From the IMG/VR virus record IMGVR_UViG_3300011114_000563, positions 1-25,864 of that record: a stretch of 25,864 nucleotides of DNA. One strand, written 5' to 3'. The notes below the pieces were generated by a model. That model ran no database searches, was not told the DNA's origin, and saw nothing but the letters and a program-made list of their open reading frames with translations. The stretch's first letter is position 1. Every line of letters begins with the position of its first letter. Positions 12,940 through 20,263 of this stretch are shown here, piece after piece. This DNA comes from a virus. A program made the position numbers and the translations under genes.

Positions 12940-13482
12940 ATGGTTGTAGATTTGCCACAGGCAACGAGCCGTCGAGAGGGACTCGTGGAACAAACTGAAG
13001 TCGCAGAAAAACCGGTCCAGAAGCGCGGGCGAGGTCGTCCGAAAGTGGCACCGGAAGAGTCCAAACGCGAACTGTCCGTACAACAAGTAAAAGACACTCG
13101 CGCACGCAAATCGCACCCCGACCCGATACTGGCGCGCTCAGTGGCCACGATGGCGCTCGCAGGATTCCCGCGCGAACAGGTGTGCGCCGCGCTGAAAATC
13201 AGCCCGGAAACACTGGCCGAGCATTACCACGAGGAAATGACCCATGGCCGGACCAACATCATGGCCGAGGTCGTCGGCAGCTTAGCCCAGCGGGCCATCG
13301 CAGGCAGCGACACCGCCGCGATCTGGCTGACGAAAACGCGGCTGGGCTGGTCCGACCGGCAACAGGTGGACATGAATGCCAACGTGGAAGTCGTCCACCA
13401 TCGGGGTGAGCTCGTGTCCGAATTGGCCGGGCTAATCCAAAAAGGCATCACAATCGACGCCGAGCCCGAGCCCGAAAAGTAG
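12940..13482 (+). CDS. Small terminase subunit-like DNA-binding protein
   Basis: This 180-aa protein has a basic, disordered start (KPVQKRGRGRPKVAPEES, an AT-hook-like GRP). A helix-turn-helix follows around residues 66-100 (ATMALAGFPREQVCAALKI...LAEHY). A helical segment with AIAGSDTAAIWLTKTRLGW and the tail SDRQQVDMNANVEVV come next. The HTH plus a WLTKTRLGW core is typical of phage terminase small subunits, which bind the packaging site and recruit the large subunit. The ATG at 12940 has no clear ribosome site; an in-frame GTG at 12985 follows GAGAGGGA and may be the real start (165 aa). Unusually, the large subunit lies 2.8 kb away, beyond a reverse-strand cassette. Confidence 0.68.
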   Translation: MVVDLPQATSRREGLVEQTEVAEKPVQKRGRGRPKVAPEESKRELSVQQVKDTRARKSHPDPILARSVATMALAGFPREQVCAALKISPETLAEHYHEEMTHGRTNIMAEVVGSLAQRAIAGSDTAAIWLTKTRLGWSDRQQVDMNANVEVVHHRGELVSELAGLIQKGITIDAEPEPEK

Positions 13483-13508
13483 GTCCAAACGATTAGGTCC
13501 AATCGATT
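13481..13508 (+). repeat. 14-bp tandem repeat after the small terminase gene
   Basis: Two copies of AGGTCCAAACGATT / AGGTCCAATCGATT abut (13481-13494, 13495-13508) with one mismatch, starting at the terminase stop codon. A short GCGAGCGT tandem lies at about 13588-13606. The rest of 13509-13677 shows no gene. Placement next to the small terminase gene makes a packaging-site role possible. Confidence 0.45.
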
Positions 13509-13659
13509 AGCGGGATTTAATCAAACGGCCACGGGGCAAAATCCGACCGGCCCCGAGCGAACGGGGGTCGAAAACAGGGGGCTGACGGCGAGCGTGCGAG
13601 CGTGCGCCCTCCAGCTTCAAGCGGCCAGCCGGACCCGTGGCGGGTGCGCGACCCGCGCG

Positions 13660-13681
13660 AAAACTAGTCGCGACCGACTAG
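13660..13681 (-). terminator. Terminator of the minus cassette between the terminase genes
   Basis: CTAGTCG (13664-13670) and CGACTAG (13675-13681) form a perfect 7-bp stem with a 4-nt loop, followed on the minus strand by TTTT. The stem includes the stop codon of the gene at 13678-13893. Further GC-rich dyads (CGGGT/ACCCG) lie just beyond. Confidence 0.55.
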
Positions 13682-13893
13682 GGGCGGACTAGGGAATTAC
13701 AGTGGACCAGCCCACGAAATTGGCCGGACATATCGGCTACGTGGCAATGTCCCATTGTCCCGGCTGGCGGGCACCCGTGCGGGCGGACTACGCGGACCAG
13801 CTCGCCAGCTTTTAGGGTCGTTTTCGGGTCGTAACGGTCAATTGGTACCGGCTGGAAAATGTACCGGCCACCAGTGCGGACACGTGCGGGCAT
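13678..13893 (-). CDS. Small beta-rich hypothetical protein
   Basis: The product is 71 aa from ATG 13893, which is 8 bases after GGAG; the open frame to 13920 starts at a TTG without such a site. The sequence reads TGGRYIFQPVPIDRYDPKTT, then GELVRVVRPHGCPPAGTMGH and CHVADMSGQFRGLVHCNSLV. The alternating beta pattern with a CPPxxTMGHCHV core is found in small proteins of many proteobacterial phages; I cannot name the family. It is the last gene of the minus cassette lying between the terminase genes. Confidence 0.65.
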   Translation of the reverse strand: MPARVRTGGRYIFQPVPIDRYDPKTTLKAGELVRVVRPHGCPPAGTMGHCHVADMSGQFRGLVHCNSLVRP

Positions 13894-13971
13894 GTGATGT
13901 GCTCCAGAGTATCGGCGCAAGATTGCACCCCATAGGGCGCCCCATGGGCGGGCACCCTAGAAGCTGCAAGC

Positions 13972-14685
13972 TTACTGGCGCGCGATTGCGTCAGCTTTAC
14001 GCTTGCCGGTCCCGTGAGCGTGGAAACCGATAATTACGCCACCACGATCTTGACGCGCGCACAGCTTGCATGTCGCACAGCTCACGCGGTCCGATACTTC
14101 AGCCGGGCATGCGTACACTTTGCGACCGGCTGGCGTCCGGAGCTTGCGTGGTGCGTCCGCCGGTAGAACGACGACGACCGGGCCCGCGCCAGTGTCCGCC
14201 AATTGGTCCGCGTGCTCTAGATTGTTTCCGGACAGGTTAACAGTGAACCCGCCCGCGTTTGCCGCGCGGATTGCGTCCGCGTTACCGGGCACGCTCGGGT
14301 CGTAGTGCGTATACGTGAACCCATTCCGTCCGCGATTCGCCGCTACCAGCTCGGCAAGCTTTTCGGCGTCAATATGCGTTCGGTCCACTGAGGGCAGATC
14401 GCCGGACACGTTATGTCGCCACAATTGGCCACGCGGTAACGCGCGCACCTTGTCGCACAGCGTGGACCAATCCGCGCCACGCTCGCCGGCTGTTACTTTT
14501 TTCCAGTGGATAGCCTGCGGACCGTAGTCCGCATAACAGCCGCCCGCATTCGCGCGATTAAGCGGACATGCGACCGGGCAGAATTTCTCCGTGCTCGTGG
14601 TGGCGGGAATTGGTCCGATTTTTTGGTTCGATGACACGGCCACAAAATGCACGAAATATCGGATGGAAATATTTTGAGTTTGCAT
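13972..14685 (-). CDS. Cys-rich gp88/DUF7227-like conserved protein
   Basis: The ATG at 14685 follows a 28-base leader shared with the neighbouring gene. The 237-aa product contains GPIPATTSTEKFCPVACPL, GGCYADYGPQAIHWKKV, LPRGQLWRHNVSGDLP, RGRNGFTYTHY and GFTVNLSGNNLEHADQLAD. It ends with VSCATCKLCARQDRGGVIIG. This is a conserved protein of proteobacterial phages and prophages resembling gene-88-type and DUF7227 proteins; the names are from memory. Clustered cysteines at both ends (CPVACPL, CATCKLC) suggest a metal or Fe-S centre, and the GDLP and NLSxNN motifs suggest an enzyme fold. No activity is established. It is convergent to terS and divergent from the late operon. Confidence 0.72.
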   Translation of the reverse strand: MQTQNISIRYFVHFVAVSSNQKIGPIPATTSTEKFCPVACPLNRANAGGCYADYGPQAIHWKKVTAGERGADWSTLCDKVRALPRGQLWRHNVSGDLPSVDRTHIDAEKLAELVAANRGRNGFTYTHYDPSVPGNADAIRAANAGGFTVNLSGNNLEHADQLADTGAGPVVVVLPADAPRKLRTPAGRKVYACPAEVSDRVSCATCKLCARQDRGGVIIGFHAHGTGKRKADAIARQ

Positions 14686-14931
14686 CGTTTGGGGTTCCGT
14701 AGTTTGGGGGTTAGGTTTAGTTCGCATCAAAGCTTGCGACAAGCTCGGCGCGCATTGTGTCAAGCTTTTCCGCGATGTCACACAATTCGCGTGATTTATC
14801 ACGTGAGCTTACTGAACCGGTTTTCTCCGCGTGCTCTAACAGCTCAGCCGCTTGCACGCGCAGATATAAGGCCGCTTTTCTCAATTCCATTTCAGTGAGT
14901 TTCGTTTGCATCGTTTGGGGTTCCGTAGTTT
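14678..14931 (-). repeat. 28-bp direct repeat forming the leader and start of two genes
   Basis: An identical 28-bp segment occurs at 14678-14705 and 14904-14931. On the minus strand each copy contains ACGGAACCCCAAACG followed by the ATG and the next two codons of its gene (MQT). So the two adjacent genes share the same ribosome site, start and first residues, probably from duplication or gene replacement downstream of a fixed leader. Confidence 0.85.
14717..14911 (-). CDS. Small helical protein sharing its leader with the gp88-like gene
   Basis: The product is 64 aa from ATG 14911 (MQTKLTEMELRKAALYLRVQ, then AAELLEHAEKTGS and a second helix RELCDIAEKLDTMRAELVAS). It is all helical and acidic, with no recognised family. 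The start is chosen because the 28-bp leader repeat ends in this ATG at both genes; the open frame extends 30 bases further without support. It is the first gene after the promoter at 14957-14986. Confidence 0.62.
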   Translation of the reverse strand: MQTKLTEMELRKAALYLRVQAAELLEHAEKTGSVSSRDKSRELCDIAEKLDTMRAELVASFDAN

Positions 14932-14956
14932 TCGCGGACACAATGCCCGCCTGAGA

Positions 14957-14986
14957 ATTATCGCCGGTTTTTTACATAGTGCGCAA
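14957..14986 (-). promoter_or_regulatory. Promoter candidate of the minus cassette
   Basis: On the minus strand, -35 TTGCGC (14981-14986), spacer 18, -10 GATAAT (14957-14962). The near-palindrome CAATCCGCTTG (14984-14994) overlaps the -35. The CCCCTTG block is replaced by CCCTAAAC, so this is the most divergent member of the promoter set. An alternative -10 at 14973-14980 would restore the usual palindrome spacing. Confidence 0.45.
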
Positions 14987-15250
14987 GCGGATTGTTTAGG
15001 GCATGTCCCGGTGGCGTGGCTGGCCGCTCGTGGCGCTGGCTGGCTGGCTGGCGCGCGGATTGTTTACCGGCTGGCGTCCGGCTGGCTGGCGGGCGGGCGG
15101 GTCGCTGGCTGGCTGGCGCTGGCATGCGTGGCGTGCGCTGGCGTGGCGTCCGGGTCCCTGTCCGGCCAATCGGGCGGACGCGAACGACCACAGGCGGGCG
15201 GGCGGGCACGCGATTTGACGCGGGGTGGGTAGGGTCCCATCTGCGGTATT
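14987..15250. repeat. GC-rich GGCT/GGCG low-complexity region
   Basis: A 260-base stretch is dominated by GGCT and GGCG units (for example 15035-15053, 15080-15100 and 15105-15120). Several GGGCGGGCGGG runs could fold as G-quadruplexes. The 12-mer GCGGATTGTTTA occurs at 14987-14998 and 15055-15066. Frames open on both strands only because of repeat composition, and none has ribosome sites or plausible protein sequence, so I see no gene from 14987 to 15309. Confidence 0.6.
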
Positions 15251-15288
15251 CACTCCCCGCACCCAGCGCAATTTTAGGGACCCCTACC
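15228..15288. repeat. Long-arm inverted repeat upstream of the late operon
   Basis: GGTAGGGTCCC (15228-15238) is complementary to GGGACCCCTACC (15277-15288) apart from one extra C, enclosing 38 bases. The right arm lies just upstream of the extended -10 promoter at 15295-15303, so the structure may regulate late transcription or mark a processing site. Confidence 0.5.
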
Positions 15289-15294
15289 GGCTTG

Positions 15295-15303
15295 TGCTAC
15301 TAT
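15295..15303 (+). promoter_or_regulatory. Extended -10 promoter candidate for the head operon
   Basis: TGCTACTAT is an extended -10 element (TGN followed by TACTAT at 15298-15303). The -35 region at the proper spacing (TAGGGA, 15275-15280) is weak, as is usual for extended -10 promoters. Six bases separate it from ATG 15310, implying a transcript starting at or next to the start codon. Confidence 0.4.
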
Positions 15304-15309
15304 GCGCAA

Positions 15310-15918
15310 ATGCTACACACAGGCGCGGGGCCCCTCCCCCGGCACACTTACTGCTACGTAGAGCCCCACACCTTCGGCAACGCGGATTGGCTACGTGTCG
15401 CGTGGTTTGGACTAGTCAGCCACCCCGGACGCACATGGGGGTGTCATGTGATGCTGGAATGCGGAGCCGTCTACCGCAATGTCCCGCTGCACCGACTCGC
15501 GCACCAAACCACAGGGACCCCTTGGGACCCCGCCGACGCACAGACTTGGGATTGCTACGGCATTCACTTCAGCACGACGGAGTATCCGTTTCTGGAAGGG
15601 ACCCGCATACGCACCCGGCTACGCTCCAAGCAGGAGCACCTAGGGACGTACATGTTTACCGTGATCCCGATGCTGGATGGATTCAGCATGGAGCCGGAGC
15701 AGAGCAAGGAGTTTTACTTCATCAAACTGGACAACGGGCGCTTTACAGCGCAACCTACGAACCATTTGCTGGTGCAGGACAAGTCGTTCACCACCGGCAG
15801 CGAATGGCCTAAATTAAAGCGTCAAACTGATGTATGGAGTGTTGACCATGGCAACGAAGTCGAAGGTAAACGCAGCGGGCAATTACACGAAGCCCGAGAT
15901 GCGCAAAAAGCTTTTTAA
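15310..15918 (+). CDS. Conserved phage protein at the head of the late operon
   Basis: The 202-aa product from ATG 15310 reads HTYCYVEPHTFGNADWLRVA, then WFGLVSHPGRTWGCHVMLEC, WDCYGIHFSTTEYPFLEGT, PEQSKEFYFIKLDNGRFTAQP and LKRQTDVWSVD. Similar proteins appear near terminase genes in environmental phages, without known function. No ribosome site precedes the ATG, and a promoter -10 ends six bases upstream, so a leaderless message is likely. A longer open frame from 14992 is an artefact of the GC-rich repeat. The last 23 codons overlap the next gene in another frame, and that tail may be unconserved. Confidence 0.65.
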   Translation: MLHTGAGPLPRHTYCYVEPHTFGNADWLRVAWFGLVSHPGRTWGCHVMLECGAVYRNVPLHRLAHQTTGTPWDPADAQTWDCYGIHFSTTEYPFLEGTRIRTRLRSKQEHLGTYMFTVIPMLDGFSMEPEQSKEFYFIKLDNGRFTAQPTNHLLVQDKSFTTGSEWPKLKRQTDVWSVDHGNEVEGKRSGQLHEARDAQKAF

Positions 15919-16030
15919 TCAGATCAAAGCGTCTGCCACCCAAGGCACCGCAGCAGGGCAATGGAGTGCGCGCAAAGCACAGCTTCTAGCCAAGAAGTAC
16001 AAAGAAAAGGGCGGCGGGTACAGGGACTAA
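15848..16030 (+). CDS. Small basic protein (YTKPxMRKKLFNxIKA type)
   Basis: The product is 60 aa from ATG 15848 (GGAG with 8 nt spacing): MATKSKVNAAGNYTKPEMRK, then QWSARKAQLLAKKYKEKGGG and YRD. It is strongly basic and probably binds DNA. This short pattern recurs in environmental podoviruses and in other phages of marine and freshwater bacteria, directly upstream of a second small basic protein and the large terminase, as here. The function is unknown; help in DNA packaging is inferred from position. It overlaps the preceding gene by 71 bases in another frame. Confidence 0.72.
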   Translation: MATKSKVNAAGNYTKPEMRKKLFNQIKASATQGTAAGQWSARKAQLLAKKYKEKGGGYRD

Positions 16031-16032
16031 TC

Positions 16033-16266
16033 ATGCGCGCACCACAGAAATCATTGAAGGACTGGACCGCGCAAGAGTGGCGCACCAAGTCGGGCAAGCC
16101 GTCTTCTAAGACAGGCGAGCGGTATTTGCCCAAGGCTGCGATTGAGTCGCTTTCTCCGCAGGAATACGCGGCAACGACAAGAGCCAAGCGCGAGGGCAAG
16201 GCCAAGGGCAAGCAGTTTGTCGCTCAGCCGAAGTCAATTGCCAAGAAGACTGCGCGCTACCGCTGA
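16033..16266 (+). CDS. Small basic protein before terminase (possibly DUF5872)
   Basis: The start is ATG 16033 with AGGGA upstream; the frame opens earlier at 15961, but that part lies inside the previous gene. The 77-aa product reads MRAPQKSLKDWTAQEWRTKS, then GERYLPKAAIESLSPQEYAA and TTRAKREGKAKGKQFVAQPK. The W..Q.WRTKSGKPS and GERYLP motifs recall DUF5872-type proteins, a tentative match. It is highly basic and ends three bases before the large terminase start, so translation is coupled. Confidence 0.72.
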   Translation: MRAPQKSLKDWTAQEWRTKSGKPSSKTGERYLPKAAIESLSPQEYAATTRAKREGKAKGKQFVAQPKSIAKKTARYR

Positions 16267-16269
16267 GGA

Positions 16270-17739
16270 ATGAACCAACCGGCTAAAAAACCGGCGACGT
16301 TAGAGGAAAAGTTAGCCTCGCTCCCGACCGAGGATCTGGAGGCGTTGACTTGGCATGCGCGTTGGTCGGCCAAAAGACACAAGCATCAGGTTCCGCCGAA
16401 AGGCGATTGGACCGTTTGGTTGTTGTTAGCTGGTCGTGGTGCGGGCAAGACGCGCACGGCAGCGGAGTGGACTTGGTGGAATGCGTATCAGCAGAAGGAG
16501 ACGCGCTGGTTGGTGTCAGCGCCCACTTCGGCGGACATTCGCGATACGTGTTTTGAGGGGGATTCTGGGCTAATTAGCGTGATGCCCCCGGCTATTGTCG
16601 CGGAATACAACCGCTCGCTCTCGGAGATCATTCTCAAGAACGGCAGTTTGATCAAAGGAATCAGCGCAGAGACGCCAGATCGACTTCGTGGTGGTCAATG
16701 GCACGGCGCGTGGTGCGATGAGCTGGCAGCGTGGCAGTACGACCAAGAGGCGTGGGACATGATTATGTTCGCGCTGCGCTTGGGCAAGCACCCCCGAATT
16801 GTAACTACAACAACTCCGAAGCCGAAGGCGCTGATTCGCGACCTGATTGAGCGCGATGGGGCCGATGTTCACGTTACGAGAGCCTCAACCTACGAAAATA
16901 TTGCCAATCTAGCTCCGACTTTCCAGCAGCAGTTGCTCAAATTTGAGGGCACGACGCTTGGAAGGCAGGAAATCCACGCGGAAGTGTTGAATCCGGAGGA
17001 GCAAGGCATCATCCGGCGCAACTGGATACAGATTTGGCCAGCAAAAAAGCCGCTGCCCCCGCTGGAACACATCGTGATGAGCTTGGATACGGCCTTCACG
17101 GAGCAGACAAGGGACAAGAAAACGTCGGATTCGGACCCTTCTGCGTGTGTGGTGCTCGGGATTTTCTACGAAAACGAGAAGCCGAACGTCATTTTGCTCG
17201 ATTGTTGGGAAGACAAGCTTGGGCTTCCAGACTTAATTAAGCGCGTGCAGAAAGAAAGGGAAGTTTATTACGGCGACGACGAGCAAAAGCCGATGATCAA
17301 GCCGAAAGTGGGGCCTTCTCGCATGATTAACTCGGGAAGAAAGCCCGATACGCTCGTGATTGAGGACAAAGGCAGCGGAATTAGCCTCAGACAGATGCTG
17401 GCACGCGAAGGAATCATTGCGCATGCGTACAATCCCGGCAAAGCGAGCAAATTGACCCGCTTGCACATGGTTTCGCACCTATTCGCGAGCGGAATGGTGT
17501 GGTTTGTGGAGTCAGAGCGACGAAAAGGGCAGGTCCGTAGCTGGGCGGAGCCCTTGCTGTACCAGCTTTGTTCGTTTTCGGGTGAAGGGACGATCCGGCA
17601 CGATGACTTGATGGACGCTTGTACTCAAGGGTTACGTTTCTTGGCGGACAGGGATATGATAAGTGTGAGCAAGCCCAAGCCATTACAGCCTAGGTTGATC
17701 ATTAACGAGCGTCCGAGGTCGAACCCCTATGGCATCTGA
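16270..17739 (+). CDS. terL: Terminase large subunit
   Basis: The 489-aa protein has the complete packaging motor and nuclease. Walker A is GRGAGKT (residues 55-61), Walker B is AWCDEL (147-152 with D150 and E151) and the coupling motif is TTTT/PKP at 179-185. The nuclease acidic residues are D273 (SLDTAF), E365/D366 (VIEDKGSG) and D445/D446 with D449 (HDDLMDA). It translocates DNA into proheads and cuts it at the end. The ATG is three bases after the previous stop, with GAGGA abutting it, so reinitiation is likely. It overlaps the portal start by 11 bases. No key residue is missing. Confidence 0.96.
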   Translation: MNQPAKKPATLEEKLASLPTEDLEALTWHARWSAKRHKHQVPPKGDWTVWLLLAGRGAGKTRTAAEWTWWNAYQQKETRWLVSAPTSADIRDTCFEGDSGLISVMPPAIVAEYNRSLSEIILKNGSLIKGISAETPDRLRGGQWHGAWCDELAAWQYDQEAWDMIMFALRLGKHPRIVTTTTPKPKALIRDLIERDGADVHVTRASTYENIANLAPTFQQQLLKFEGTTLGRQEIHAEVLNPEEQGIIRRNWIQIWPAKKPLPPLEHIVMSLDTAFTEQTRDKKTSDSDPSACVVLGIFYENEKPNVILLDCWEDKLGLPDLIKRVQKEREVYYGDDEQKPMIKPKVGPSRMINSGRKPDTLVIEDKGSGISLRQMLAREGIIAHAYNPGKASKLTRLHMVSHLFASGMVWFVESERRKGQVRSWAEPLLYQLCSFSGEGTIRHDDLMDACTQGLRFLADRDMISVSKPKPLQPRLIINERPRSNPYGI

Positions 17740-20254
17740 GAACGAAAGCCCGATGGAAGAGGCCCAAGAGGAATTGGGCGAGATTATGCTGGTTCCGGAA
17801 GAGATTTCGGACGTTGAGGACACCGAGGACGGTGGGGCGATTGTGCGTTTTGGCGAGGATGAGTCCGAGCCGGTGGGGGAGAGTCCGTTTTACGCGAACC
17901 TTGCGGAGTCGATGCCGGAAGCGGACATGGACGCGGTGGCGCAGGACTTCTTGGGGTTGATTGCCAAGGACAAGGAAGCGCGCAAGAAGCGTGATGAGCA
18001 GTATGAAGAGGGCATCCGGAGAACCGGACTTGGAGATGATGCACCGGGCGGCGCTCAGTTTCAGGGCGCAAGTCGGGTTGTGCACCCCATGCTCACTGAA
18101 GTTTGCGTGGACTTCTCTGCCCGAGCTATTAAGGAAATTTTCCCCTCCGGGGGACCCGCCAAGGACAACATCATTGGCGACGAAACGGCTGACAAAGTAG
18201 CCAAAGCCAAGCGCAAGACGCGGTATTTGAATTGGCAGTTGACCCAGCAGATGCCGGAGTTTCGGGCGGAGCTGGAGCAGTTGTTGACGCAAGTGCCGCT
18301 GGGTGGCGCGCAGTATCTCAAGCTCACGTATGACCCGAATAAGAAGCGTCCGGTTCCGCTTTTTATCGGCATTGATGACATTTACCTGCCCTATGCGGCA
18401 ACGAATTTTTATTCGGCGGAGCGCAAGACGCACGTTCAGTACGTGACGGAGATTGAGTATCTCCAGCGTGTGCGCTCGGGGATGTATCGGGATGTGGACC
18501 TTGCGCCGACGACGGCGGACCCCGACATCAGCAAATCCGAGAAGGCCAACAACAAGATTGAGGGCCGGGACGACAGCGCGTATGACACCGATGGGCTGCG
18601 GACGATCTTTGAGATTTACGCGATTGCGGATCTGGAAGAAGAGTACGGATTAGCGCCGTACATCATCTCGGTAGACAAAACGAGCGGAAAGGTGCTCAGC
18701 ATCTACCGCAACTGGCAAGAAGAAGACGAGACGCTGGATGAGATGCAGTGGATCGTCGAGTTCCCGTTTGTGCCGTGGCGTGGTGCGTATCCGATTGGCA
18801 TCCCGCAGATGATTGGCGGTATTTCGGCAGCGGCGACGGGTGCGCTTCGGGCGCTTCTGGATAGCGCGCACATTGCGAACTTCCCCGGCATGTTGAAGCT
18901 CAAGGGCGGTCGCGAAGGCGGTCAGTCCGAGCGCATTGATCCGACCGAGGTGAAGGAGATTGAGGGCGGTGCGTTCAGCGATGACATTCGCAAGATCGCG
19001 ATGCCGTTGCCATTCAATCAGCCTTCGGAAGTGCTGTTCCGTTTGCTCGGGTTCTTGGTGGACGCGGGCAAGGGCGTCATTCGCACGACCCTAGAGGACA
19101 TGGCGGACAATCAGGCGAACATGCCGGTTGGCACGCAACTTGCGCGCATTGAGCAGGGCATGGTGGTGTTTAACGCCATTCATGCGCGTCTGCACGATGC
19201 GATGGGCCGGACGCTCAAAGTGCTGCATCGGATCAATTCGATGTACCTTGAGAACGAAGAGGTCAAGGACGAGACGGGGCAGCTTCTTGTTCGTCGCTCG
19301 GACTTCTTGGGCCCGATGGATGTGGTGCCGGTCTCGGACCCCAACATTTTCTCTGAGACGCAGCGTTACGCGCAGGTTCAGGCGCTTAGCCAGCGAGCGG
19401 TGGCGCTTCCGCAGATTTACAACTTGCGCAAGGTCGAAGAACGGATTCTTGAGCAGCTACGTATTCCGAATGCCAAGGAGCTTCTGATCCCGGCTTTTGA
19501 GCCGAAGGAGATGAATGCGGTCAATGAGAACGTAGCGGCATCTTTGGGTAGACCCATTTCGGCGTTCCCCGAGCAGGATCACCTTGCGCACTTGCAGGTG
19601 CATTTGGATTATTTGACCTCTCCCATTTTGGGCAGTTCGATGTTGATGGCCCCGCAGTTTGTGCCAATGATTATGAATCACATTAAGGAGCACATTGCGC
19701 TGTGGTATGCCACGCATGTCTTTAACGTGGCTTCCGAGGCAGCGGGTCGCGACATAAGCGATTTCCAAAAGGTCAAGAGCAAAGAGGTCAAGCAAGAGTT
19801 TGACAAGCTTTTGGCTGCGACGAGTCAGCGCGTAGTGCCGGATGCCGCAAGGGCGTTTGGTGCGGTGCCGCAGATTGTGCAGCAGGCGATGGGAATGTTG
19901 CAGCAAATGCAGCAGGGTGGTATGCCGCAAGATCCGCGAGTGGCAGCGGTCATGGCGGAAACCCAGCGTAAAGCGGCTGCGGATCAGGCCAACATTCAGG
20001 TCAAGCAGGCTGAGTTGCAGTTGGCGCAGGCGAAGCTTCAGAAGGAAGTGGCCGAGAACCAGCAGCGTCAGCAGGCGAACATGCAGCGCGAAGTGTTCAA
20101 GCAGGATCGTCTTGATAAGCGTCAAGGCGCGGAGCTTGATGTCAAGCTGGTCACAAACCGTGAGGATAATGACACCGCGAAGCAAATTGCCGCGATGGAA
20201 GCGATCACGGGTGAGAATGTTAGTGTTTCAACAGGTACAGGAATCAATCCGTAA
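17729..20254 (+). CDS. Portal protein
   Basis: The 841-aa protein begins with a long acidic region (about residues 1-60). The portal core follows, with GASRVVHPMLTEVCVDFSAR, VPLGGAQYLKLTYDP and PFVPWRGAYPIGIPQMIGG. GALRALLDSAHIANFPGML and VKEIEGGAFSDDI, typical of long portal proteins of environmental phages, come next. The C-terminal 130 residues are a Gln-rich coiled coil (QAELQLAQAKLQKEVAENQQ), likely a barrel or crown reaching into the head. The position directly after terL is the canonical one. The length is well above the 450-600 aa usual for siphovirus portals. The ATG follows GAGG within the terL end. Confidence 0.9.
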   Translation: MASENESPMEEAQEELGEIMLVPEEISDVEDTEDGGAIVRFGEDESEPVGESPFYANLAESMPEADMDAVAQDFLGLIAKDKEARKKRDEQYEEGIRRTGLGDDAPGGAQFQGASRVVHPMLTEVCVDFSARAIKEIFPSGGPAKDNIIGDETADKVAKAKRKTRYLNWQLTQQMPEFRAELEQLLTQVPLGGAQYLKLTYDPNKKRPVPLFIGIDDIYLPYAATNFYSAERKTHVQYVTEIEYLQRVRSGMYRDVDLAPTTADPDISKSEKANNKIEGRDDSAYDTDGLRTIFEIYAIADLEEEYGLAPYIISVDKTSGKVLSIYRNWQEEDETLDEMQWIVEFPFVPWRGAYPIGIPQMIGGISAAATGALRALLDSAHIANFPGMLKLKGGREGGQSERIDPTEVKEIEGGAFSDDIRKIAMPLPFNQPSEVLFRLLGFLVDAGKGVIRTTLEDMADNQANMPVGTQLARIEQGMVVFNAIHARLHDAMGRTLKVLHRINSMYLENEEVKDETGQLLVRRSDFLGPMDVVPVSDPNIFSETQRYAQVQALSQRAVALPQIYNLRKVEERILEQLRIPNAKELLIPAFEPKEMNAVNENVAASLGRPISAFPEQDHLAHLQVHLDYLTSPILGSSMLMAPQFVPMIMNHIKEHIALWYATHVFNVASEAAGRDISDFQKVKSKEVKQEFDKLLAATSQRVVPDAARAFGAVPQIVQQAMGMLQQMQQGGMPQDPRVAAVMAETQRKAAADQANIQVKQAELQLAQAKLQKEVAENQQRQQANMQREVFKQDRLDKRQGAELDVKLVTNREDNDTAKQIAAMEAITGENVSVSTGTGINP

Positions 20255-20263
20255 GGAGGATTT

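Noticed and set aside
14958-15271. Open frames on both strands across the GC-rich repeat, including the upstream part of a 308-codon plus frame from 14992
   Set aside because: Their sequence is repeat-derived (WLAG/RPA-type low complexity) and they have no ribosome sites. Only the part from ATG 15310 looks like a protein.
17702-20185. Minus-strand frames of 243 and 242 codons opposite the portal gene
   Set aside because: Leu/Arg/His-rich shadows of the portal frame, with no start signals.
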